Below the pieces are notes generated by a model that saw nothing but the letters and a program-made list of their open reading frames with translations, was not told the DNA's origin and searched no databases. Below, one piece after another: positions 6,586 through 12,687 of a stretch of 12,687 nt of DNA. The DNA comes from Desulfobacterales bacterium CG23_combo_of_CG06-09_8_20_14_all_52_9. Lineage in GTDB: Bacteria; Desulfobacterota; Desulfobacteria; Desulfobacterales; UBA2156. The stretch spans positions 1 through 12,687 of the forward strand of contig PCSF01000108.1 in NCBI GenBank assembly GCA_002771315.1, given 5' to 3'. The position numbers and the translations under genes are program-made. The first letter of the stretch is position 1; each line of letters begins with the position of its first letter.

Positions 6586-9414
6586 ATGATCACCGATCAG
6601 ATCATCATCCGAGGTGCGCGGCAGCACAACCTGAAAAACATCGACGTTTCCATCCCAAGGAATAAGCTGGTTGTCATCACCGGCCTATCCGGATCCGGTA
6701 AATCGACGCTGGCTTTTGATACCCTTTATGCAGAAGGTCAACGCCGGTACGTGGAATCCCTTTCCACATATGCCCGTCAGTTTTTGGAGCGAATGGAAAA
6801 ACCGGACGTAGATAGCATCGAAGGGCTTTCTCCGGCTATCGCCATTGAACAAAAATCCGCCGGCCATAACCCTCGATCCACAGTAGGGACCGTCACGGAA
6901 ATTTATGACTACCTCCGCCTGTTGTTCGCGAGGGTTGGCACGCCTTATTGCTATCAGTGCCATCGTCCTATCACCTCCCAGTCCATCGACCAGATCGTGG
7001 ACCAGATCCTCTCCCTGCCTCAGGGGACCCGAACCCTAATCCTGGCACCGTTAGTCAATCAGCAAAAGGGATCTCACGAGAAACTCTTTAAGAAGCTCAT
7101 CAAGGAGGGTTTTGCCAGGGTCCGCGTCGATGGGATGTTATATGAAATTGAAGAGGTCCCTGCGCTGGTGAAAAACAAGAAGCACGATATCCAAGTCGTC
7201 GTGGATCGTCTCCAGGTCAAAGATGGCCTCAAGAGCCGTTTGGCCGATTCCCTGGAGCTGGCCATGGCCCAATCGGATGGGGTGGTCGTTGTGGACGTTG
7301 TGGGGAAAGAGCCTATTCTGTTCAGCGAAAAAGCAGCATGTATCCACTGCGGTATCAGCTACCCCGAACTCACACCGGCAAGCTTCTCCTTCAATTCCCC
7401 CCAGGGAGCCTGTCCGAAATGCGACGGGATGGGCACCATCACCGAATTCGATCCAGGTTTGATCGTACCCAACCCGAGCCTTTCTCTGAGGGAGGGGGCG
7501 GTGGCTCCCTGGGCTAACCGCAATTCGGTCTATTTCGCTGAATTCCTCGAGGCTCTGACGCAACATTACCGCGTGGATATTTTTACACCCTTCAAGGACC
7601 TTCCGGAACCCTTCAAACAGGCCCTATATTATGGTTCTGGAGATGATGTCATCACTTTCTATTTCGAGCGTGACAACCGACGATACACTTACCAGAGGCC
7701 CTTTGAAGGGATAATTCCCAATCTTCAGCGACGTTACATGGAAACCGACTCCCACCAGATGCGGGAGGAGATTCAGCAGTATATGAACTTTCAGTCGTGC
7801 CCCGAATGCCGCGGGACGCGACTGAGGCCCGAAAGCCGAAGCGTTCGGGTAGGGGATAAAACCATATCCGAGGCCACCGCCTTTTCCGTTGAAAGGGCCA
7901 AGGCTTTTTTCCTGGATCTGAAGCTTGTCGGGAAGCGCAGGATCATCGCTGAACGGATTCTCAAGGAGATCGTGGATCGGCTTGGATTTTTGGAAAACGT
8001 GGGACTGGGCTACCTGACTCTGGATCGCTCGGCCAACACCCTGTCCGGCGGGGAGAGCCAGCGGATCCGGCTGGCCACCCAAATCGGATCCAAGCTGACC
8101 GGTGTCCTTTATGTCCTGGACGAACCGAGCATCGGACTTCATCAACGGGATAACCGGCGTCTTCTAGACACGCTCATGACGATGCGGGACATCGGCAACA
8201 CCATTCTTGTGGTCGAACACGACGAGGAAACCATCCGACAGGCGGATCACGTCATCGACATGGGACCCGGGGCCGGCATCCATGGCGGCGAGGTCGTCTT
8301 TTCCGGGAACCCGGAAGCGTTAGCCGCCGACTCCCGTTCCCTGACCGGGCAGTATCTGTCAGGGGCAAAAAAAATTGAGGTTCCTAAATACCGGCGTAAA
8401 GGGCATGGAACCCAACTCATCGTCGAAAAAGCCTCCCAAAACAACCTCAAGCATCTCACCGTAAGCTTCCCTCTCGGCTGTCTGATCTGTGTCACCGGTG
8501 TTTCCGGATCCGGGAAATCGACCCTTGTCCTGGAGACTCTTTATCGCGCCCTGTCCCAAAAGCTTTATCGCGTAAGGATTCCGGCAGGCGCTCATGAACG
8601 GATCATCGGCATTGAACATATGGACAAGGTGATCCACATCGATCAGTCCCCCATCGGACGGACGCCCCGATCAAATTCGGGCACATATACCGGAGTCTTT
8701 ACCTTTATCCGGGAACTTTTTTCCAAAACTCCCGACTCCCGGGCTAGGGGCTATAAAGCCGGCCGTTTTAGTTTCAACGTGAAAGGGGGACGGTGCGAGG
8801 CCTGCACCGGAGACGGCATCATTAAAATCGAGATGCACTTCCTGCCGGATATTTACGTTCCCTGCGACGTGTGCCGAGGAAAACGATACAACCGGGAAAC
8901 CCTCGAGATCCGTTACAAAGGAAAGAACATCACCGACGTATTGGAGATGACCGTGAACCAGGCGTTGCAGTTTTTCGCAAATATCTCCGCCATCCGTTCA
9001 AAATTGCAGACGCTTATGGACGTGGGGCTGGGGTATATCCGATTGGGTCAGCCGGCCACCACCCTTTCCGGTGGAGAGGCCCAGAGGGTCAAGCTGTCCC
9101 GGGAACTGAGCAAGAGGGGTACCGGGAAGACCATCTATTTTCTGGATGAACCCACCACCGGACTTCACATGGACGACATCCGTAAGCTTTTAGCCGTGCT
9201 CAATCGCCTAGTGGATGCCGGGAACACCGTTGTCGTCATCGAGCATAACCTGGATGTCATCAAGTCTGCCGATTACATCATCGACTTGGGACCCGAAGGG
9301 GGGGATGCGGGAGGTCAATTAGTGGGTTGCGGGACACCCGAAGCCGTCGCCGGCCTCGCCCACTCCTACACCGGGCAGTTTCTTAAAAAGGTCCTTCCCG
9401 CCTTATACCGCTGA
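6586..9414 (+). CDS. uvrA: Excinuclease ABC subunit UvrA
   Basis: UvrA is the damage-scanning ATPase of nucleotide excision repair; a dimer finds lesions and loads UvrB. From the ATG at 6586 it has 942 aa, the standard length, with both ABC modules complete: Walker A GLSGSGKST (33-41) and GVSGSGKST (638-646), signatures LSGGESQ (486-492) and LSGGEAQ (827-833), and Walker B motifs LDEPSIGLH and LDEPTTGLH. Zinc modules are seen as Cys252/255/276/279 and, in the second half, Cys737/740/760/763. An additional CYQC pair near residue 124 lacks a partner pair. A GTG at 6565, immediately after the pdxA stop, would add seven residues; the ATG is preferred because GGGGA lies seven bases upstream and the protein then begins MITDQIIIRGARQHNLKNI, as in relatives. 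No LexA-type operator was recognised, and expression probably comes from the pdxA side. The gene ends at a terminator. Confidence 0.97.
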   Translation: MITDQIIIRGARQHNLKNIDVSIPRNKLVVITGLSGSGKSTLAFDTLYAEGQRRYVESLSTYARQFLERMEKPDVDSIEGLSPAIAIEQKSAGHNPRSTVGTVTEIYDYLRLLFARVGTPYCYQCHRPITSQSIDQIVDQILSLPQGTRTLILAPLVNQQKGSHEKLFKKLIKEGFARVRVDGMLYEIEEVPALVKNKKHDIQVVVDRLQVKDGLKSRLADSLELAMAQSDGVVVVDVVGKEPILFSEKAACIHCGISYPELTPASFSFNSPQGACPKCDGMGTITEFDPGLIVPNPSLSLREGAVAPWANRNSVYFAEFLEALTQHYRVDIFTPFKDLPEPFKQALYYGSGDDVITFYFERDNRRYTYQRPFEGIIPNLQRRYMETDSHQMREEIQQYMNFQSCPECRGTRLRPESRSVRVGDKTISEATAFSVERAKAFFLDLKLVGKRRIIAERILKEIVDRLGFLENVGLGYLTLDRSANTLSGGESQRIRLATQIGSKLTGVLYVLDEPSIGLHQRDNRRLLDTLMTMRDIGNTILVVEHDEETIRQADHVIDMGPGAGIHGGEVVFSGNPEALAADSRSLTGQYLSGAKKIEVPKYRRKGHGTQLIVEKASQNNLKHLTVSFPLGCLICVTGVSGSGKSTLVLETLYRALSQKLYRVRIPAGAHERIIGIEHMDKVIHIDQSPIGRTPRSNSGTYTGVFTFIRELFSKTPDSRARGYKAGRFSFNVKGGRCEACTGDGIIKIEMHFLPDIYVPCDVCRGKRYNRETLEIRYKGKNITDVLEMTVNQALQFFANISAIRSKLQTLMDVGLGYIRLGQPATTLSGGEAQRVKLSRELSKRGTGKTIYFLDEPTTGLHMDDIRKLLAVLNRLVDAGNTVVVIEHNLDVIKSADYIIDLGPEGGDAGGQLVGCGTPEAVAGLAHSYTGQFLKKVLPALYR

Positions 9415-9440
9415 ATCCGAAAGGGAACCATCGGCGAAAA

Positions 9441-9491
9441 ACAAAAAGGGGACCGACCCCTCAAAGAAGGATTCGGCCCCCTTTGTTTCTT
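9441..9491. terminator. Bidirectional rho-independent terminator between uvrA and atpE
   Basis: Between the convergent uvrA and atpE stops, GGGG-a-CCGA (9448-9456) pairs with TCGG-CCCC (9473-9480), giving about eight pairs with one bulge and a 16 nt loop. The plus-strand arm is followed by CTTTGTTTCTT. On the minus strand the other arm is followed by CTTTTTGTTTTT, so the same structure can end both transcripts. An alternative small hairpin AGGGG-ACCGA-CCCCT (9447-9461) is nested in it. Confidence 0.8.
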
Positions 9492-9499
9492 AGGCGAAA

Positions 9500-9784
9500 T
9501 TAATGGGCGGCAAAAATCTTCGCGATCGCCGCTGCCTGAGGATGCGCATAAATGAGAATCAGCGCGATGACGAGCGCATAAATACACAACGACTCGATCA
9601 TGGCCAGGCCGATCAGCATGGTGACGGTCACCTTACCGGAGGATTCCGGGTTCCTCGCAATCCCCTCAACGGCCGCGCGCAGTCCGAGGCCCTGAGCAAT
9701 GCCGCAGAAAGATGCCGCAATAGTGATCCCGAAACCCGCCGCTGTCACACTTGCGATAAAAAATTTCAATGCTTCTGCTTCCAT
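9500..9784 (-). CDS. atpE: ATP synthase F0 subunit c
   Basis: This is the hairpin membrane protein that forms the rotating c ring and carries the coupling ion. It is 94 aa with two hydrophobic helices (about 8-38 and 52-80) joined by the polar loop ARNPE (43-47). The ion-site carboxylate is Glu64 in helix 2 (GLAMIESLCIY). Aligned to Ilyobacter tartaricus c, Gln31 matches Gln32, Glu64 matches Glu65, Ser65 matches Ser66 and Tyr69 matches Tyr70, which are ligands or supports of the Na+ site, while Leu66 replaces the Thr67 that holds a water. The helix-1 packing face has G17, G19, T21, A23, S25, C27 in place of an all-glycine motif, which may affect ring size. The ATG at 9784 has a strong AAGGAGGT nine bases upstream. 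It is the last gene of the F0 operon. Confidence 0.96.
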   Translation of the reverse strand: MEAEALKFFIASVTAAGFGITIAASFCGIAQGLGLRAAVEGIARNPESSGKVTVTMLIGLAMIESLCIYALVIALILIYAHPQAAAIAKIFAAH

Positions 9785-9926
9785 CCGTTCTCTACCTCCT
9801 TTTTAAGTATGGTTTCTGGGCTTCTTCCATAACCCATTTCCGCTTATGAAAACTCTTGTCCTCCGGCGCAGGTCTGTTGCTCCCCGGTGTTACCGCAGGA
9901 TGAAATCCTCCGGACCGGTTCATGCA
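9785..9926 (-). other. atpB-atpE spacer with strong ribosome binding site
   Basis: This 142 nt gap is long for an F0 operon. On the minus strand it ends in AAAAAGGAGGTAGAGAACGG before the atpE ATG, a near-perfect Shine-Dalgarno suiting the high copy number of subunit c. A small perfect inverted repeat CGGT-aac-ACCG lies at 9895-9885. The arrangement fits a leader that raises atpE translation or protects its mRNA, as is known for the atpE leader of E. coli. No separate promoter or small gene was seen. Confidence 0.5.
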
Positions 9927-10616
9927 TCAGTGCGCATGCTCCATGGCGCCGGTAAAATACATGATGGACAAAAGAAAGAAAACAAAGGCCTGTACCAGCG
10001 CCACGAAAATCCCCAGCCCCATGATGGGAAGCGGCGCAAAGAACGCCCCAGCAAGTGCAAATAAAATGGCCAGGACCAGCTCGTGACCCATCATATTTCC
10101 GAAAAGACGGAAGGTCAGAGAAAGGATCCGTGCCAGGTGGCCGATGAGTTCAATGGGGAAGATGATAGGGATCATCCACCATACCGGTCCCAAAAAGTGC
10201 TTGATATACTTGGCGCCGTGATACTTGATGCCTATGATATGTGTGAAAATAACCACGGTCAGCGCACAGGAAGCCGTGGTGTTGAGGCTAGCGGTAGGCG
10301 GAAAAAAGCCGGGAACTAAACCGATCAGGTTACAGGTGAAAATGTAAATGAAAACCGTAGCGATGATGGGCAAGAGCCATCGTCCCTCCTCGCCGGTGAT
10401 ATCCACCATGAAGTCCTCAATGCCCGCAATAATGACCTCGAAAAAGTTTTGCCCTTTGGAGGGGATCATGCTAACGCCCTTTGCCGCCAGGGCTCCGGCG
10501 ATGATGAGAATGGCCATCACCACCCAGGAATAGATTACATGGGGATACGCATGGGCGAAATGACCCAGTCCGACAGCCTCAAACAGTTTGACGAAAAAGA
10601 GATAGGGATGCTCCAC
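9927..10616 (-). CDS. atpB: ATP synthase F0 subunit a
   Basis: Subunit a forms the two half-channels through which ions reach and leave the c ring. The 229 aa protein is hydrophobic throughout, with helices near 28-45, 82-102, 117-132, 146-163, 180-197 and 201-222. The essential arginine is Arg170 in SLTFRLFGNMMGHE, equivalent to E. coli Arg210, with Asn174 and Glu179 at the Asn214 and Glu219 positions. Gln209 in VQAF matches Gln252. His178 stands where E. coli has Gly218, and Gly202 where it has His245, a reciprocal exchange. Translation starts at GTG (10616-10614), one base after the atpI stop, with AAGGAGG nine bases upstream inside the end of atpI, so initiation is strong and probably coupled. 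It belongs to the atpZ-atpI-atpB-atpE operon. Confidence 0.96.
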   Translation of the reverse strand: MEHPYLFFVKLFEAVGLGHFAHAYPHVIYSWVVMAILIIAGALAAKGVSMIPSKGQNFFEVIIAGIEDFMVDITGEEGRWLLPIIATVFIYIFTCNLIGLVPGFFPPTASLNTTASCALTVVIFTHIIGIKYHGAKYIKHFLGPVWWMIPIIFPIELIGHLARILSLTFRLFGNMMGHELVLAILFALAGAFFAPLPIMGLGIFVALVQAFVFFLLSIMYFTGAMEHAH

Positions 10617-10617
10617 G

Positions 10618-11004
10618 TTACGTTGCCTCCTTGAAAATAAGATGTTTCAGCTCCATAAGCGTTGCAAACAGGATGCTTAAAACAACAACGGAAAGCCCGA
10701 GGATCAAGCCCAACGGATCCACGTGCTTTCCTGAGATCAGCCAGAAGATGATCAGGCCGCTGACGGCAAACCGGGCGTAATATTTGGTAATGACGACATG
10801 ATGAGAAGAAAGATGGGGGGGCGAAAGCGCGCTTTTGAGGGTGCGATAAAGCAGATGAAAATTGACCGTTACGATAAGTCCTCCCAAAATCAGGCCTAGG
10901 GCAAAGCGCGAAGATGCCAATAGGAGCCCCAACATTGAAATGAGGCCCAAAAGCACCCAGTTGGAACGGGTGATACAGATCAGGATGCGTTTCTGAATTT
11001 TCAC
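10618..11004 (-). CDS. atpI: ATP synthase subunit I family protein (AtpI)
   Basis: AtpI is a small membrane protein that helps assembly of the c ring and, in some bacteria, works with AtpZ in Mg2+ or Ca2+ transport. From the GTG at 11004 it is 128 aa with four predicted membrane helices (about 15-31, 33-51, 76-91, 96-118) and a basic N-terminus KIQKRIL. The segment GGLIVTVNFHLL (41-52) and the C-terminal LKHLIFKEA resemble proteins at the same place in deltaproteobacterial F0 operons. The same frame also has an ATG at 11061, which would add 19 residues (MVEPIFGFK...) and has no good ribosome site; the GTG has GAGGTG close upstream, though at short spacing, and is preferred because relatives start near IQKRIL. 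The gene ends one base before the atpB start. Family assignment rests on context and topology as much as on sequence. Confidence 0.82.
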   Translation of the reverse strand: MKIQKRILICITRSNWVLLGLISMLGLLLASSRFALGLILGGLIVTVNFHLLYRTLKSALSPPHLSSHHVVITKYYARFAVSGLIIFWLISGKHVDPLGLILGLSVVVLSILFATLMELKHLIFKEAT

Positions 11005-11085
11005 GGCACCTCTATAATTCGCATACAGGGCACACTTAAAACCAAAGATCGGTTCAACCATCCGAACCCGAAAGTCGATCCGATT

Positions 11086-11304
11086 TCATACCCGTCCGCT
11101 CTTTTTCATGGCCAGCCCGATGTTTCTGAAGGCCGCCGCGATTCCCAGCGCTAAAAATATAAAGGTCAACCAGGGACCAGACTGAAAGCGCCGGTCCAAA
11201 TAGACCCCGATAGCCAGCCCGATAACGATGGACAGGGCAATTTGGAATCCCAAGCTGCTGTAATAAGTAAGATCTCTGATCCAACGCCGGGTTTCCAGAT
11301 TCAT
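11086..11304 (-). CDS. atpZ: AtpZ/AtpI family ATP synthase accessory protein
   Basis: This 72 aa protein is the first gene of the F0 operon and is of the AtpZ type (F0F1-ATPase gene 1 protein). It has a charged N-terminus (MNLETRRWIRDL), a first helix at about 14-35, the family-typical turn GVYLDRRFQSGPW (33-45), a second helix at about 45-62, and a basic tail KKSGRV. AtpZ proteins sit in the membrane beside AtpI, and in Bacillus the pair acts as a Mg2+ transporter or ATP synthase stability factor; a role in c-ring assembly is an inference here. The ATG at 11304 gives the expected N-terminus but lacks a strong Shine-Dalgarno (AAGGA is 12 bases upstream). The overlapping 76 aa frame at 11054-11284 is a shadow without family features. 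Confidence 0.82.
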   Translation of the reverse strand: MNLETRRWIRDLTYYSSLGFQIALSIVIGLAIGVYLDRRFQSGPWLTFIFLALGIAAAFRNIGLAMKKSGRV

Positions 11305-11440
11305 TTCAACGAACGGTCCTTGTGTCGGTTAAAACCCAAACCGTATAAGGCTACGGCTTTTACCATGGCTTCCATGTCAAGTCAATCCTAAAAATGAAAA
11401 TTTTTATCCCCCGGCCCATTCTGCATCCTAACCCCATCCC
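11305..11440 (-). other. Spacer between pyrK and the F0 operon
   Basis: The 136 nt gap contains the promoter predicted at 11385-11357. Upstream of that is an A/T-only inverted repeat (TAAAAAT...ATTTTTA, about 11389-11406), which is too AT-rich to be a dependable terminator for pyrK. Downstream of the promoter is a small hairpin CCGTA-gcctta-TACGG (11356-11341, minus reading) followed by TTTGGGTTTT; this could be a weak pause or attenuation site before atpZ. There is no coding sequence, and in particular no pyrD. Confidence 0.4.
11357..11385 (-). promoter_or_regulatory. Candidate sigma-70 promoter of the atpZ-I-B-E operon
   Basis: Reading the minus strand, TTGACT (11385-11380) is followed after 17 nt by TAAAAG (11362-11357), five and four matches to the consensus hexamers. 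Transcription would begin near 11350, about 46 nt before the atpZ ATG. An overlapping TTGACA one half-site downstream has no -10 at proper spacing. The position at the head of the F0 genes supports it. Confidence 0.45.
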
Positions 11441-12238
11441 TTAATCCCAGCCAAGGGTTTCGGCGTCAAAAACCGGCCCATCGGAGCAGACATGTAGGTA
11501 TCGGTCTTTCATTTTTCCCTCCACAGCACACCCTAGACAGGCACCGATGCCACAAGCCATCAGAGCCTCGATGGAAATCTGACAGGGCGCACTCATGAGC
11601 CGTGCCATCTGCACGACGCACCGGAGCATCGCTTCGGGTCCGCAAGCATAGATGATATCCGGCGGGAAAGTCTGCGCCAGTTCCTGGACAGGGTAAGTGA
11701 CCAGGCAATGATCCCCGGCGCTTCCGTCGTCCGTGGTGACGTGGAGTTTGACTCCCATCTCCGTCAACTCCTCCCGGCACAGCAATTCCTCCTGGCCCTT
11801 CGCACCGAGGAAAAAATCACAGCTTTTCGGATCCATCCCATTTTTCAGCATCGTTTCCAGAAGGAAGATCAGCGGCGCCACGCCGATGCCGCCGGCCACA
11901 ATCATGAGACGGCAAGCGCCCTTCGGCAACACGAATCCTCGACCCAGGGGACCCACCATGCGGACCATTTCCCCTTCCCGGATCCGCATCATCTTTCGGG
12001 TCATCGCCCCCACCACGCGGTACAGGATCTGAATTTTCACATCCCCTTGGCCGCTGACTTTGACCCGATGGATGGAAAAGGGCCGGGGAAGCAGGGGACT
12101 CTCTCCGTCCGGAATATGCATCATGATAAACTGACCCGGAACGGCGCTGATATAAGAAGGATCGCATGCCAGCGTCATTTTGAAGCACTCCGGACTGATC
12201 GCTTCATGATGGAGTATGGCTGACTTTTCCAGAATCAT
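11441..12238 (-). CDS. pyrK: Dihydroorotate dehydrogenase B, electron transfer subunit PyrK
   Basis: PyrK carries FAD and a [2Fe-2S] cluster and passes electrons from PyrD (dihydroorotate to orotate, pyrimidine synthesis) to NAD+. The 265 aa protein has the ferredoxin-reductase layout: FAD motif RPFS (52-55), NAD-binding GGIGVAP (116-122) and ACGPE (198-202), then the cluster ligands Cys229, Cys234, Cys237 (CGIGACLGC) and Cys251 in VCSDGPVF, the ending that separates PyrK from NfnA/SudB-like relatives. The ATG at 12238 has GAGG ten bases upstream and the family-typical N-terminus. It lies 12 nt after pgeF, so the two are probably co-transcribed. Unusually, no pyrD follows; the catalytic subunit must be encoded elsewhere or further upstream of the window. 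A role with another flavoenzyme partner is possible but less likely. Confidence 0.93.
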   Translation of the reverse strand: MILEKSAILHHEAISPECFKMTLACDPSYISAVPGQFIMMHIPDGESPLLPRPFSIHRVKVSGQGDVKIQILYRVVGAMTRKMMRIREGEMVRMVGPLGRGFVLPKGACRLMIVAGGIGVAPLIFLLETMLKNGMDPKSCDFFLGAKGQEELLCREELTEMGVKLHVTTDDGSAGDHCLVTYPVQELAQTFPPDIIYACGPEAMLRCVVQMARLMSAPCQISIEALMACGIGACLGCAVEGKMKDRYLHVCSDGPVFDAETLGWD

Positions 12239-12250
12239 CGCATAGCTTCC

Positions 12251-12687
12251 TCAAACGGTGCAAAGTCCGATGACGCTGGCAAACCGGCCGGTGGTTTTTC
12301 TGCTGCGATAAGAGAAAAACAGGTCGGTCCGGCACCGGGTGCACAAACCGCTGGTGTGCACGTTGTTTCCTGAAAGCCCTTCATCGATGAGTTGGTCCCG
12401 GGTGATGGACCAAAAATCAAAAAAGTTGCGGCGGTTTTTGTAAATCCAGAAGGATGGCGGGATTTCTTCCATATAATTCGTGAATTCGGCGCAGCAGGGC
12501 CCTAGAGAGGGACCGATGCAGGCGATGATGCTTTCCGGTCGACAGCCGAATGTATCGCTCATGGACCGCACGGTTTTTCCCACAATCCCTCGAATACTCC
12601 CCCGCCAACCGGCATGGACGTTGGCGATCACCTGATGCATCGGGTCATATAGGAAAATCGGTTGGCAGTCAGCCACCTGGACCACAA
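12251..12687 (-). CDS. pgeF: Peptidoglycan editing factor PgeF (YfiH/laccase-domain family), N-terminus cut by window edge
   Basis: This is the C-terminal 145 codons or so of a YfiH/DUF152 family protein, once called multicopper polyphenol oxidase or laccase. In E. coli YfiH (PgeF) keeps L-serine out of peptidoglycan precursors, and purine nucleosidase or phosphorylase activity is known for relatives (FAMIN type). The zinc ligands Cys (in VADCQP) and His (in NVHAGWRGS) are present with the usual 17-residue spacing; the third ligand His lies in the missing N-terminal part. Other family segments are IGPSLGPCCAEF and SGLCTRCRTDLFFSYR near the end. The frame is open through the right edge of the window, so the GTG at 12685 is not a real start. 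The overlapping 61 aa frame at 12235-12420 is a shadow. pyrK follows after 12 nt. Confidence 0.93.
   Translation of the reverse strand, partial: VVQVADCQPIFLYDPMHQVIANVHAGWRGSIRGIVGKTVRSMSDTFGCRPESIIACIGPSLGPCCAEFTNYMEEIPPSFWIYKNRRNFFDFWSITRDQLIDEGLSGNNVHTSGLCTRCRTDLFFSYRSRKTTGRFASVIGLCTV

Noticed and set aside
7624..8145. 173-codon open frame on the minus strand inside uvrA
   Set aside because: The plus strand is securely uvrA here; the antisense frame shows no domain, ribosome site or promoter.
11054..11284. 76-codon minus-strand frame overlapping atpZ and the atpI leader
   Set aside because: It lacks AtpZ features; the 72-codon frame at 11086-11304 has the GVYLDRRF turn and two helices. 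Only its last 11 codons lie outside atpZ.
12235..12420. 61-codon minus-strand frame ending next to pyrK
   Set aside because: It overlaps the end of pgeF in another frame; the pgeF frame has the conserved LCTRCRTD-type segment, this one has none.

Overview
The window looks like ordinary chromosomal core sequence from an anaerobic Deltaproteobacterium (Desulfobacterota). The clues are an F0 block of ATP synthase genes standing apart from F1, a c subunit with the Q...ES...Y ligand pattern, a long (547 aa) HflX, and a two-subunit (PyrK type) dihydroorotate dehydrogenase. The lineage is inferred from gene content and protein style and was not searched. No mobile element, CRISPR array, rRNA or tRNA was recognised. 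No clearly new multi-gene system is present; the most unusual item is a DnaA with an altered DNA-recognition helix.

Left part, all minus strand (1-5085): transcription runs dnaA -> dnaB -> hflX -> an inositol-monophosphatase family gene cut by the left edge. dnaA and dnaB are 36 nt apart, and dnaB and hflX overlap in an ATGA. This puts the replication initiator, the replicative helicase and a ribosome-associated GTPase in one probable transcript. The automatic longest reading frame of dnaA starts at a TTG that is more likely part of a sigma-70 type -35 box (TTGACA, 17 nt, TAGAAG), so the start is placed at the internal ATG at 4929. An AT-rich stretch with repeated TTAACA/TGTTAA motifs lies just upstream of that promoter.

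Centre (5086-5538) is a divergent intergenic region of about 450 nt between dnaA and pdxA, with AT-rich tracts and small inverted repeats but no canonical DnaA boxes. To the right on the plus strand are pdxA (vitamin B6 synthesis) and uvrA (nucleotide excision repair), nearly abutting. They end at a two-way terminator at about 9441-9491.

Right part, all minus strand (9500-12687): pgeF (cut by the right edge) -> pyrK, then after a 136 nt gap with a plausible promoter, atpZ -> atpI -> atpB -> atpE. This is the membrane (F0) a and c part of the ATP synthase with its assembly factors; F1 and the stator b subunits must be encoded elsewhere. pyrK has no pyrD downstream. The c subunit carries Gln31, Glu64, Ser65 and Tyr69, matching most of the Na+ site of Ilyobacter-type c rings, but with Leu in place of the water-holding Thr, so ion specificity cannot be settled from sequence alone.
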